A program made the position numbers and the translations under genes. The notes below the pieces were generated by a model that was not told the DNA's origin, made no database searches, and worked only from the letters and a program-made list of their open reading frames with translations. 64,000 nt of DNA from Rhizobium etli_C (lineage in GTDB: Bacteria; Pseudomonadota; Alphaproteobacteria; Rhizobiales; Rhizobiaceae): assembly GCF_014198605.1 (NCBI RefSeq), contig NZ_JACIHU010000001.1. One strand, given 5' to 3'. How positions within the stretch are numbered: the stretch's first letter is position 1; every line of letters begins with the position of its first letter. Below are positions 8,593 through 15,851 of the stretch, in pieces.

Positions 8593-8991
8593 ATGACCGA
8601 ACGGCATACAGGCGGCTGCCTTTGCGGCGCCGTGCGATATTCGATTGCGGGCAAGCCCGGACCTGTTGTCGGCTGCCATTGCTCGCAGTGCCGGCGGCAG
8701 ACGGGGTTTTATTATGCCGCGGCCAACGTGCCGCGTGGCGCTCTTTCGGTGGAAGGCGCCGAAGCGGTCCGCTGGTATCGGTCGAGCGGCGAGGCGCAGC
8801 GTGGCTTTTGCGGGAATTGCGGCTCGGCACTGTTCTGGCAGGGCGACGAATCGCCGGAGGTTTCGGTCCTGGCCGGAAGCTTCGACGAGCCGACCGGCCT
8901 TTCCTTCAGTCACCACATTTACTGCACTGACAAGGGCGATTTCTACGAGATCACGGATGGCCTGCCGCAATATGACAGGTTTCCTGTCTAG
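8593..8991 (+). CDS. GFA family (glutathione-dependent formaldehyde-activating-like) protein
   Basis: 132 residues, a typical single-domain GFA/CENP-V fold. The zinc-binding cysteines are visible in order: GGCLCGAVRY near residue 9, GCHCSQCRRQTG near 34-44, and FCGNCGSALF near 75-84. Family members include S-(hydroxymethyl)glutathione synthase, but most small GFA proteins have no proven substrate, so formaldehyde handling is not assured. The ATG at 8593 follows GGAGGAG with 5-nt spacing. The stop TAG (8989-8991) lies at the edge of a RIME-like repeat. Confidence 0.9.
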   Translation: MTERHTGGCLCGAVRYSIAGKPGPVVGCHCSQCRRQTGFYYAAANVPRGALSVEGAEAVRWYRSSGEAQRGFCGNCGSALFWQGDESPEVSVLAGSFDEPTGLSFSHHIYCTDKGDFYEITDGLPQYDRFPV

Positions 8992-9095
8992 AGCATGTCT
9001 CGCAAAAGTGTGTAGCGGTTTTGCGATAAAGACATGCGTAAAAACAAAGACCTAAAGCGTGCCAAGCGAATCTGAAAGATCGCGACACGCTTTAG
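8991..9095. repeat. RIME-like repeat filling the gap between two convergent genes
   Basis: Two nested palindromes: GCATGTCT/AGACATGC (8993-9000, 9030-9037) with inner CGCAAAA/TTTTGCG, then CTAAAGCGTG/CACGCTTTAG (9052-9061, 9086-9095). The left edge touches the GFA stop codon, and the right palindrome contains the TAA stop of the DUF1003 gene. Confidence 0.8.
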
Positions 9096-9622
9096 CTTCT
9101 GGCTGAAAGCGCGGCGCTGAGGCGGGCTACGTCCTCGCGCAACGCTGTCAGCTCGGTCAGCACGTGCATATCGATCTTCTGATGCAGGGAGAGCACTTCG
9201 AGCTCGGCCTTGAGATTGACTTCGTAATCCTTTGCGGCCTCGAAGCGGTCGCGCTCGGCCTGGCGGTTCTGCGACATCATGATGATCGGCGCCTGGATGG
9301 CGGCGAGCATCGACAGGATCAGGTTCAGGAAGACGAAGGGGTAGGGGTCGAAGGCGCGGGTCGCCAGGAGTATGGTGTTGATTATCGTCCAGACGGCGAG
9401 GAATGCCAGGAAGGCGATGATGAAGGACCAGGACCCGCCGACACGGGCGATGCCGTCGGCGACACGCTCGCCGAACGAAGCTTCGGCGGAGAAGGCGGCA
9501 TTGACGTCGGTCGAGATGACCTTGCGCTCATGGGTCTTCGCCAGCACGCGTTTTTCGATGTCGCCGAGTTCATCGGCCGGCTTGTCGAAATGATGGTGCA
9601 TGAAGTTCGAAATATTATACAT
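9092..9622 (-). CDS. DUF1003 membrane protein
   Basis: 176 residues from ATG 9622 (MYNISNFMHHHF). Two membrane helices lie at about residues 65-84 and 95-115 (SFIIAFLAFLAVWTIINTIL and the stretch around PFVFLNLILSML), followed by the family signature IQAPIIMMSQNRQAERDR and a basic/acidic coiled tail. DUF1003 proteins are inner-membrane proteins without a firmly assigned role. No strong ribosome site is visible at 9622; an in-frame TTG at 9688 is an alternative start. The last codons and stop are encoded by the adjacent repeat element. Confidence 0.9.
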   Translation of the reverse strand: MYNISNFMHHHFDKPADELGDIEKRVLAKTHERKVISTDVNAAFSAEASFGERVADGIARVGGSWSFIIAFLAFLAVWTIINTILLATRAFDPYPFVFLNLILSMLAAIQAPIIMMSQNRQAERDRFEAAKDYEVNLKAELEVLSLHQKIDMHVLTELTALREDVARLSAALSARS

Positions 9623-9812
9623 GGCCTGTTTCCGGTGTCCGTTATCGATGCAGTCGCCTTTTGGGGCAGTATTCCGCTCCTCCGGCAAATTGCAATGAGT
9701 GTCTATGCCGCGAGGCCGCGGCGCGTCCGGTCATAAAAATTTCGTCACGGCAGGATGCAGCCTTCGTCGCGAACATGTTGCCGTTGCGGATGCTGCAAGC
9801 TAAATAAATGAC

Positions 9813-11492
9813 ATGACACAGGAAAACGCTCTCTCTGATATCTTCCGCATTGCCGTCGGCCAGCTCAACCCGACGGTCGGCGACGTCGCCGGCAATCTCG
9901 TCAAGGCCCGCGAAGCGCGCGCCGATGCGGCCCGGGAGGGCGCGCATCTGCTCGTCCTGACCGAGCTTTTCATCTCCGGCTATCCGCCGGAGGATCTGGT
10001 GCTGAAGCCGGCCTTCATCCGCGCCTGCTGGAAGGCGGTCGAGAGCCTGGCCGCCGATACCGCCGATGGTGGGCCGGGCGTCATCATCGGTTTTCCCCGA
10101 CAGGACGAGAACGGGCGTTATAATTCCGTCGCCGTGCTCGACGGCGGCAAAGTCATCGCGGTGCGCGACAAGGTCGATCTGCCGAATTACGGTGAGTTCG
10201 ATGAGAAGCGCGTCTTCCATCAGGGCGCCATGCCCGGGCCGGTCAATTTCCGCGGAGTGAGGCTCGGTATTCCGATCTGCGAGGATATCTGGGGCGAGCT
10301 CGGCGTCTGCGAGACGCTGGCCGAAAGCGGCGCCGAAATCCTGCTGTCGCCGAATGGGTCTCCCTACTACCGCGGCAAGGTCGATATCCGTCATCAGGTG
10401 GTGCTGAAGCAGGTGATCGAGACCGGTCTGCCGCTGATCTACGCCGCCCAGCTCGGCGGCCAGGACGAGCTCGTCTTCGACGGCGCGAGTTTCGCCTTCA
10501 ATGCCGACAGGTCGCTTGCCTTCCAGATGAGCGAGTTCGAGACGGCGCTTGCGGTGACGACGTGGAAGCGCGGCGAAGGCGGCTGGCACTGCGCCGAAGG
10601 GCCGATGGCGCGGATCCCCGAGGGTGAGGAGGCCGATTACCGCGCCTGCCTGCTCGGCTTTCGCGATTACGTCAACAAGAACGGTTTCAAGACGGTCGTG
10701 CTCGGCCTTTCCGGCGGCATCGACTCGGCAATCTGCGCGGCGATCGCCGTCGATGCGCTCGGCGAGGAGCGGGTGCGCACCGTCATGCTGCCCTACCGCT
10801 ATACCTCGGAGGATTCGCTGAAGGACGCGGCCGATTGCGCCAAGGCGCTCGGCTGCCGCTACGATATCGTGCCGATCGAGCAACCGGTGACGGGCTTCAG
10901 CAGCGCGCTTTCCGATCTCTTCGAGGGCACGGAGAGCGGCATCACCGAGGAGAATCTGCAGAGCCGCGCGCGCGGCGTCATCCTGATGGCGATTTCCAAC
11001 AAGTTCGGCGCGATGGTGGTGACGACGGGCAACAAGTCGGAAATGTCGGTCGGCTACGCCACGCTCTACGGCGACATGAATGGCGGCTTCAACCCGATCA
11101 AGGACCTCTACAAGATGCAGGTCTATGCGCTGGCCCGCTGGCGCAACGAGAACGTGCCGCCGAGTGCGCTGGGGCCGTCGGGCGAGGTCATCCCGCAGAA
11201 CATCATCGACAAGGCGCCCTCGGCAGAACTGCGTCCCGACCAGAAGGACCAGGATTCGCTGCCGCCCTATCCCGTTCTCGACGATATCCTCGAATGCCTG
11301 GTCGAGAAGGAGATGGCGGTCGAAGAGATCGTCGCGCGCGGCCATGACGTCGCCACCGTTCACCGCGTCGAGCACCTGCTCTACCTCGCCGAATACAAGC
11401 GCCGGCAGTCGGCGCCGGGCGTGAAGATCACCAAGAAGAATTTCGGGCGCGATCGGCGTTATCCCATCACCAACCGGTTCCGGGATCGCTGA
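9813..11492 (+). CDS. nadE: Glutamine-hydrolysing NAD+ synthetase
   Basis: 559 residues, the usual two-domain length. The N-terminal nitrilase-type domain (about 10-260) releases ammonia from glutamine; its Glu-Lys-Cys triad is visible as LTELFISGY, RDKVDLPNYGEF and the Cys of PICEDIWGE. The C-terminal domain adenylates and amidates nicotinate adenine dinucleotide and has the ATP pyrophosphatase P-loop LGLSGGIDSA near residue 297 and TTGNKSEMSVGYAT near 410. The enzyme completes cytoplasmic NAD synthesis. The ATG lacks an obvious ribosome site. An 18-bp tandem repeat overlaps its last two codons. Confidence 0.97.
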   Translation: MTQENALSDIFRIAVGQLNPTVGDVAGNLVKAREARADAAREGAHLLVLTELFISGYPPEDLVLKPAFIRACWKAVESLAADTADGGPGVIIGFPRQDENGRYNSVAVLDGGKVIAVRDKVDLPNYGEFDEKRVFHQGAMPGPVNFRGVRLGIPICEDIWGELGVCETLAESGAEILLSPNGSPYYRGKVDIRHQVVLKQVIETGLPLIYAAQLGGQDELVFDGASFAFNADRSLAFQMSEFETALAVTTWKRGEGGWHCAEGPMARIPEGEEADYRACLLGFRDYVNKNGFKTVVLGLSGGIDSAICAAIAVDALGEERVRTVMLPYRYTSEDSLKDAADCAKALGCRYDIVPIEQPVTGFSSALSDLFEGTESGITEENLQSRARGVILMAISNKFGAMVVTTGNKSEMSVGYATLYGDMNGGFNPIKDLYKMQVYALARWRNENVPPSALGPSGEVIPQNIIDKAPSAELRPDQKDQDSLPPYPVLDDILECLVEKEMAVEEIVARGHDVATVHRVEHLLYLAEYKRRQSAPGVKITKKNFGRDRRYPITNRFRDR

Positions 11493-11538
11493 AGCGATCG
11501 AGATCGCTAGCACAATCGAGATCGCTGAGGCGATCGAG
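11485..11538. repeat. 18-bp tandem repeat, three copies
   Basis: Copies at 11485-11502, 11503-11520 and 11521-11538 share ATCGCT......ATCGAG; copies one and three differ at one base. It begins in the last codons of nadE and ends immediately before an ATG at 11539. Confidence 0.85.
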
Positions 11539-11556
11539 ATGTCAGGAGGAGCATCG

Positions 11557-12387
11557 ATGCGCAGCTCGGTAGAGATCTACAATGTCAGGACGGGCAGGGC
11601 ACGTGAGGTCTGGCAGACGGATCGGCTGGTGGAAGCGCCGAATTTTGCTCCCGACGGCTCCTATCTCCTATTGAATGGTGACGGGCTGCTCTATCGGCTG
11701 CCGCTCGATGGCGGCGAGGTTGTTCAGGTCGATACCGGCTTTGCCGTCAACTGCAACAACGACCATGGCATTTCGCCCGACGGCACCGAGATCGTCATTT
11801 CCGACAAGACCGAGTTCGGCAAGTCGGCGATCTATATCCTGCCGATCGAAGGCGGCACGCCGCGGCTCGTTACGGAAAATCAGCCCTCCTATTGGCACGG
11901 CTGGTCGCCGGATGGCCGCCAGCTCGCCTATTGCGGCATCCGCGACGATCTCTTCGACATCTATACGATCTCCGTCGACGGCGGTGTCGAGACGCGGCTG
12001 ACGCATGGCGAGGGCCGCAATGACGGGCCGGATTATTCCGCCGATGGGCAATGGATCTACTTCAACTCCAGCCGCACCGGGCTGATGCAGATCTGGCGCA
12101 TCCATCCCGATGGCAGCGGGCTGGAGCAGGTGACGTCGGACAATCAGGGCAACTGGTTCGCCCATCCGTCGCCCAGGAACGACAAGGTGCTGATCCTCTC
12201 CTACGACCCCTCGGTTTTCGACCATCCGCGCGATCTCGACGTGCGGCTGCGGCTGATGGACATGGATGGCGGCAATCTGAAGACGTTGTTCGAGCTGTTC
12301 GGCGGGCAGGGCACGATCAACGTGCCCTGCTGGTCACCAGATGGTGATGAGTTTGCCTATGTGCGCTATTTCCCGGCGAGATCTTGA
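11557..12387 (+). CDS. TolB-like beta-propeller protein
   Basis: 276 residues made of repeated WD40-like/PD40 blades of the TolB type: FAPDGSYLL, ISPDGTEIVI, WSPDGRQLAY, YSADGQWIYF, HPSPRNDKVLI and WSPDGDEFAY recur every 40-50 residues. No signal peptide is present, so unlike TolB it is likely cytoplasmic. The start ATG 11557 has AGGAGGA 6 nt upstream; the ATG at 11539 lies before that site and is less likely. Such short propellers often bind ligands or proteins; no specific function can be given. It follows nadE by 64 bp and may be cotranscribed. Confidence 0.85.
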   Translation: MRSSVEIYNVRTGRAREVWQTDRLVEAPNFAPDGSYLLLNGDGLLYRLPLDGGEVVQVDTGFAVNCNNDHGISPDGTEIVISDKTEFGKSAIYILPIEGGTPRLVTENQPSYWHGWSPDGRQLAYCGIRDDLFDIYTISVDGGVETRLTHGEGRNDGPDYSADGQWIYFNSSRTGLMQIWRIHPDGSGLEQVTSDNQGNWFAHPSPRNDKVLILSYDPSVFDHPRDLDVRLRLMDMDGGNLKTLFELFGGQGTINVPCWSPDGDEFAYVRYFPARS

Positions 12388-12485
12388 GAGCGGCGCACCG
12401 CCATTTTTTATGGGGTGGTGGTGGCCTTAAGCCTGACGCAACTCTTCTGGAATAGGCATTGGCCGCGCCCTGGAGAGACGCGAAG

Positions 12486-12698
12486 ATGCTTTCAACATTA
12501 GCCACACGGCTGCGCCTGCAGATAATTCTTGTCCTGATCCTTTGCTTCCCAGGCATGGCAGCGGCAACGGCTCCGTGCCGTGACAACACGTTGGCGAAAG
12601 CCAAGGTCGTGGTCGAGGCACGTGTGAAATCGCTCTCGCCAGCATGCCACAAGGCGCCAGATAATGATGGGGCGGTGGGGACAGTATGTTCTCTATAG
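12486..12698 (+). CDS. Short secreted-type protein, possibly a truncated gene
   Basis: Seventy codons from ATG 12486, with GGAGAG about 7 nt upstream. Residues about 10-25 form a hydrophobic signal peptide (IILVLILCFPGMAAA). What follows is short and stops abruptly after a low-complexity stretch, which makes me suspect the 5' end of a once longer exported protein. It lies at the entry of the AT-richer patch 12.4-13.5 kb. No family recognised. Confidence 0.4.
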   Translation: MLSTLATRLRLQIILVLILCFPGMAAATAPCRDNTLAKAKVVVEARVKSLSPACHKAPDNDGAVGTVCSL

Positions 12699-12769
12699 GG
12701 CTTCGCCATCTGATATGGTAATGGGCCTAGATAGGTCCCGCCAATGAGGTTAAAGGAAGTTACTCGATC

Positions 12770-13171
12770 GTGCGCGCCGTGTTGTTTGGGATATTAGCCA
12801 TTATAACCTGCTGTCCTATTTTATTCTTTGCCGTGTTTCCGGTGGAGTACCTACGGTTGTTCGGAAAATACCAAGAGTCTCAAGATTTAAATCAGATTGC
12901 GGTTCCCATCGCCAAATTCTATATTCAGCACGATATGAGATATGCTTGCGGTAACGAGACGTACTTCAGGAATTATAATGCCATGAGCTTTTTCGATGAC
13001 CTGCCGCTTTCGCCGGAAGAGGAGCTTATGCTCCAGTCACAGGACAAGATTGCGCTCTTGTTTTTAAGTGACGTCGTTTATGATGAGAATGAATATCTCG
13101 ACTCTATCCGAACCGTGACCGCTTATAATATGGTCGTCGCCTCCAAGTGCCTGCACAAGCGCACGTCGTGA
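12770..13171 (+). CDS. Unknown protein with an N-terminal membrane segment
   Basis: 133 residues from GTG 12770, with GGAAG about 10 nt upstream. A single hydrophobic helix at residues about 3-24 (AVLFGILAIITCCPILFFAVF) suggests a membrane anchor, with the rest outside the cytoplasm. The mature part is acidic, with two cysteines (Cys60 and Cys127) that could pair. Codon use is visibly AT-richer than in flanking genes (for example runs such as TTATAACC and TTTTATTC), suggesting recent acquisition. No family recognised; the length of the open frame and the ribosome site support a real gene. Confidence 0.55.
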   Translation: MRAVLFGILAIITCCPILFFAVFPVEYLRLFGKYQESQDLNQIAVPIAKFYIQHDMRYACGNETYFRNYNAMSFFDDLPLSPEEELMLQSQDKIALLFLSDVVYDENEYLDSIRTVTAYNMVVASKCLHKRTS

Positions 13172-13282
13172 AAAGCCCTCACCGGCGATCGAGCCAATAT
13201 TAATGACGGGGTGGTGGGTGGCGAGATTGTACTTTAACAATCACCGTCTCAAGTTTTTACCGAGCAAGGAAGCTTAATTTCA

Positions 13283-13489
13283 ATGACACCTGAAGAAAGA
13301 GCGATCCTTAAGGCTCTGGCCTCCATGTGTGTTCAGTATATGGATGATGGTCGAAACGGGCTGGTTCACAAGTCCATGAGCGCCGGCGAAGACGCGGTCG
13401 AAGTGCTGGCTTCCTATGGTCTGGTCAAGCCGGAACCATGGGGCGGCTTCTGGACCGATGAGGGCCTGCATCTTTTGGACGAAGATTGA
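13283..13489 (+). CDS. Small unknown protein, 68 residues
   Basis: The frame starts at ATG 13283 with AGGA 12 nt upstream. The sequence has a helical N-terminal half (EERAILKALASMCVQYMDD) and a C-terminal winged-helix-like segment (AVEVLASYGLVKPEPWGGFWTDEG) reminiscent of small helix-turn-helix folds, but this is only a resemblance. GC content is back to the genome norm. It is convergent with class I DAHP synthase. Family not recognised. Confidence 0.6.
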   Translation: MTPEERAILKALASMCVQYMDDGRNGLVHKSMSAGEDAVEVLASYGLVKPEPWGGFWTDEGLHLLDED

Positions 13490-13500
13490 CCTGTGAATGG

Positions 13501-13523
13501 GCGGCGGGATATCTGCCCGCCGC
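13501..13523. terminator. Hairpin between convergent genes, probable bidirectional terminator
   Basis: Perfect 8-bp stem GCGGCGGG/CCCGCCGC (13501-13508, 13516-13523) with a 7-nt loop. It has no T run on either side, so termination is inferred from position only. Confidence 0.5.
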
Positions 13524-13538
13524 GCTTGATAGTGCCGC

Positions 13539-14606
13539 TCAGGCCGCGACGGCGGCCTTGCGCCGCTCGCAGACGGCGTGGGCCAGATTATCGAGCACGT
13601 CGACCGACATATCCCAATCGATGCAGCCGTCGGTGATCGACTGGCCGTAGACCAGCGGTTTGCCGGGGACGAGATCCTGGCGGCCGGCGACGAGGTTGCT
13701 CTCGATCATCATGCCCTTGATATGCCTGTTGCCGGCGGCGATCTGCGCGGCCACGGATTTGACGACGCGCGGCTGGTTCATCGGATCCTTGCTGCTGTTG
13801 GCATGGCTGGCATCGATCAGGATGCGCGGGGTCACGCCAAGCTTGACGGCTTCGCCGACCACAGCTTCGACATCGGTCGCTTCATAGTTCGGCTGTTTGC
13901 CGCCGCGCAGGATGATGTGGCAGTCCTCATTGCCCCTCGTCGAAGCGATGGCCGCCTGTCCGTTCTTGGTGACGGCGGGGAAGTGATGCGGCTGCGAGGC
14001 GGCGAGGATGGCATCGAGCGCGACGCGTGCGCCGCCATCAGTGCCGTTCTTGAAGCCGATCGGGCAGGAGAGGCCGGAGGCGAGCTGGCGATGGATTTGG
14101 CTTTCGGTCGTGCGCGCGCCGATCGCGCCCCAGCTGACGAGGTCGGCAATGTATTGCGGCGTGATCGTCTCGAGGAATTCGACGCCGGCGGGCAGGCCCA
14201 TCGCATTGACGTCGAGCAGCAGGCGCCGGGCAATCCGCAGCCCTTCCTCGATACGGTAGCTGCCGTCGAGATGCGGGTCGTTCATCAGACCCTTCCAGCC
14301 GACGGTGGTGCGGGGCTTTTCGAAATAGACGCGCATGACGATTTCGAGATCACCGGAGAAGCGCTGCCGCTGTTGCACCAACCGCTCGGCATATTCGCGC
14401 GCCGCAGCAGGATCGTGGATGGAGCAGGGACCGATGACGACGATCAGGCGGTCGTCGTCTCCCTCGAGAATCTTATGGATTGCATGACGGTTGCTGGTCA
14501 CCGTCTCGCTGACGGCAGCGGTTCGGGGGATTTCCGCCATGATATCTGCGGGTTTGGTCAGCGGGGTGATCTCGAGGATACGCAGATCGTCAATAGTATC
14601 GGACAC
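13539..14606 (-). CDS. aroG: Class I DAHP synthase (AroG/AroF/AroH type)
   Basis: 355 residues, matching the E. coli-type enzymes, catalysing the first shikimate step. Family motifs: VVIGPCSIHDP near residue 57 (metal Cys), MRVYFEKPRTTVGWKGL near 91, GARTTESQIHRQLASG near 165, FKNGTDGG near 184, and ILIDASHANSSKDP near 264. The start is GTG 14606, preceded by AGGAG with 7-nt spacing. The 5' leader carries a short Tyr/Phe-containing peptide frame and a terminator hairpin (see 14641-14772), so control by aromatic amino acid supply through attenuation is likely. Which aromatic acid inhibits the enzyme cannot be read from sequence. It duplicates the reaction of the class II enzyme at 4916. Confidence 0.95.
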   Translation of the reverse strand: MSDTIDDLRILEITPLTKPADIMAEIPRTAAVSETVTSNRHAIHKILEGDDDRLIVVIGPCSIHDPAAAREYAERLVQQRQRFSGDLEIVMRVYFEKPRTTVGWKGLMNDPHLDGSYRIEEGLRIARRLLLDVNAMGLPAGVEFLETITPQYIADLVSWGAIGARTTESQIHRQLASGLSCPIGFKNGTDGGARVALDAILAASQPHHFPAVTKNGQAAIASTRGNEDCHIILRGGKQPNYEATDVEAVVGEAVKLGVTPRILIDASHANSSKDPMNQPRVVKSVAAQIAAGNRHIKGMMIESNLVAGRQDLVPGKPLVYGQSITDGCIDWDMSVDVLDNLAHAVCERRKAAVAA

Positions 14607-14641
14607 GGTGTGGCTCCTGTTTGGTCATACCGTGCGGAAAC

Positions 14642-14669
14642 AAAAAAGCCGCCAGGTAGACTAGCGGCT
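14642..14669 (-). terminator. Attenuator terminator hairpin
   Basis: On the minus strand AGCCGC, an 16-nt-or-less loop region of 11 nt, GCGGCT, then TTTTTT. It lies between the leader peptide frame and the GTG start of class I DAHP synthase, so it must be bypassed for expression. Confidence 0.8.
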
Positions 14670-14697
14670 GTTCGGGTTGTCGTCGCGTCGAATTCAG

Positions 14698-14772
14698 TTA
14701 CGCATGGACCCGCATCCGCTGGGAGCAGCGGTACGAATAAAATCGCGAGGCGTAGACAGAAGTGATCGACAT
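14698..14772 (-). CDS. Candidate attenuator leader peptide, 24 residues
   Basis: ATG 14772 to TAA 14698-14700. The stretch VYASRFYSY (residues 6-14) concentrates three Tyr and one Phe in nine residues, far above chance for this genome. The stop lies 28 nt before the terminator stem. The ribosome site is weak (an AGGAG is 24 nt upstream), which is the main doubt. Confidence 0.55.
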   Translation of the reverse strand: MSITSVYASRFYSYRCSQRMRVHA

Positions 14773-14939
14773 GCGGCGTGTTTAGCGTGGCGGGCTCCTA
14801 TTGTCACGCAGAATCTGCAGCCTGAAAGAGGGCTCGGGCGTGCGCCGCCTGTGCATCGGCACGTCAGCCGACCAAATCGCTGTTTGCCTCACGGCCGGCT
14901 GCCGCCGCTTGCCCGCGAAGCGCTTTCCTGAAATAGATG

Positions 14940-15103
14940 CTTCGTCAGGTGCCCGCTCTTCAGGCGGGAGAATCGGGAATCCGGTGCAAGACCGGAACGT
15001 GCCCAGCGCTGTAAGGCCGACGCCCGCCGCTTCATCACGCCACTGGCTTTCGCCGGGAAGGCTGCGGCAGGCGGATGACGCCAAGTCAGAAGACCGGCCT
15101 GGC
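14940..15103 (+). promoter_or_regulatory. Cobalamin (B12) riboswitch
   Basis: The conserved core is readable in order: AGGTGC at 14947, GGGAA at 14975-14979 with CCGGTGCAAGACCGG following, GCCC-AGCG-CTGTAA to 15014, CACGCCACTGGC near 15036-15047, GGGAAGGC near 15054, and the B12 box GCCAAGTCAGAAGACCGGCC at 15080-15099. Downstream CCCAAC (15112-15117) can pair with GTTGGG (15144-15149), which overlaps the bluB ribosome site, suggesting that ligand binding blocks translation. It precedes bluB, whose product makes the lower ligand of B12, giving direct feedback. Confidence 0.93.
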
Positions 15104-15158
15104 ATGATAGACCCAACCCGCGCGGACGGCGGGCGGTTGCGTTGTTGGGGATTTGACG

Positions 15159-15848
15159 ATGCGACCCTTTGATGAGGATGCCGTTTCTGTGGCATCGGGT
15201 TTTTCTCTCGCCGAACGCGAGGCGGTGTATCACGCGATCATGACGCGACGCGATGTGCGCAGCCAGTTCCTGCCTGATCCGTTGCCGGATGACGTCGTGG
15301 CGCGGCTTCTGACCGCCGCCCATCACGCCCCCTCCGTCGGCTTCATGCAGCCGTGGAACTTCATCCTGGTGAAAAGCGAAGCCGTGCGTGCGCGGGTAAG
15401 GGATGCCTTCGCCAGGGCGAATGAGGAGGCGGCACTGATGTTCGATGGCGAGCGGCGGCAGGCGTACAGCTCCCTCAAGCTCGAAGGCATCGTCGAGGCG
15501 CCGCTCGGCATATGCGTGACCTGCGATCCCAGGCGCAGCGGCAGCGTCGTTCTGGGCCGCACGCACAATCCGCGGATGGATTCCTATTCGACGGTCTGCG
15601 CCATCCAGAATCTCTGGCTCGCGGCGCGCGCCGAAGGAATCGGCATTGGCTGGGTCAGCATCTTTCGCGAAGGCGAGCTGAAAACCATTCTCGGCATACC
15701 CGAGCATATCGAGGTGGTCGCCTGGCTCTGCGCCGGCTTCGTCGACCGGCTTTACGACGAGCCGGAACTCTCCGTTAAAGGCTGGCGGCAGCGGCTGCCG
15801 CTCGAGGAACTCGTCTTCCACGATGGCTGGGGACGGAGAGAGCCGTAG
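15159..15848 (+). CDS. bluB: 5,6-dimethylbenzimidazole synthase
   Basis: 229 residues of the nitroreductase fold. BluB uses reduced FMN and oxygen to break down the flavin into 5,6-dimethylbenzimidazole, the lower axial ligand of vitamin B12; in S. meliloti it is needed for symbiosis. Visible motifs: TRRDVRSQFLPDPLP near residue 29 (FMN phosphate arginines), HHAPSVGFMQPWNFIL near 55, and GIGIGWVSIF near 160. ATG 15159 has GGGGA 7 nt upstream; TTG 15153 is less likely. The upstream cobalamin riboswitch supports the assignment. It converges with the DUF2865 gene, 3 bp between stops. Confidence 0.95.
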   Translation: MRPFDEDAVSVASGFSLAEREAVYHAIMTRRDVRSQFLPDPLPDDVVARLLTAAHHAPSVGFMQPWNFILVKSEAVRARVRDAFARANEEAALMFDGERRQAYSSLKLEGIVEAPLGICVTCDPRRSGSVVLGRTHNPRMDSYSTVCAIQNLWLAARAEGIGIGWVSIFREGELKTILGIPEHIEVVAWLCAGFVDRLYDEPELSVKGWRQRLPLEELVFHDGWGRREP

Positions 15849-15851
15849 AGG

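Larger units (their letters stand above)
14641..14772 (-). promoter_or_regulatory. Candidate Tyr/Phe ribosome-dependent attenuator of class I DAHP synthase
   Basis: Reading the minus strand: a 24-codon leader frame (14772-14698), then a terminator stem AGCCGC/GCGGCT (14669-14664, 14652-14647) followed by six T's, then the DAHP synthase start 35 nt later. The leader frame contains Tyr codons at positions 7, 12 and 14 and Phe at 11. A rival pairing is visible: AGCGG and CGGG just after the last Tyr codon can pair with CCGCT and CCCG at the 5' side of the terminator. A ribosome waiting at the Tyr codons would leave this antiterminator free. This is the classic layout of amino acid attenuation. 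Confidence 0.7.

Noticed and set aside
9642..11513. 623-codon minus-strand frame opposite nadE
   Set aside because: Shadow of nadE, with no family motifs and biased composition.
12744..12797. Seventeen-codon frame just before the 12770 gene
   Set aside because: No ribosome site and no amino acid bias that would indicate a leader peptide.
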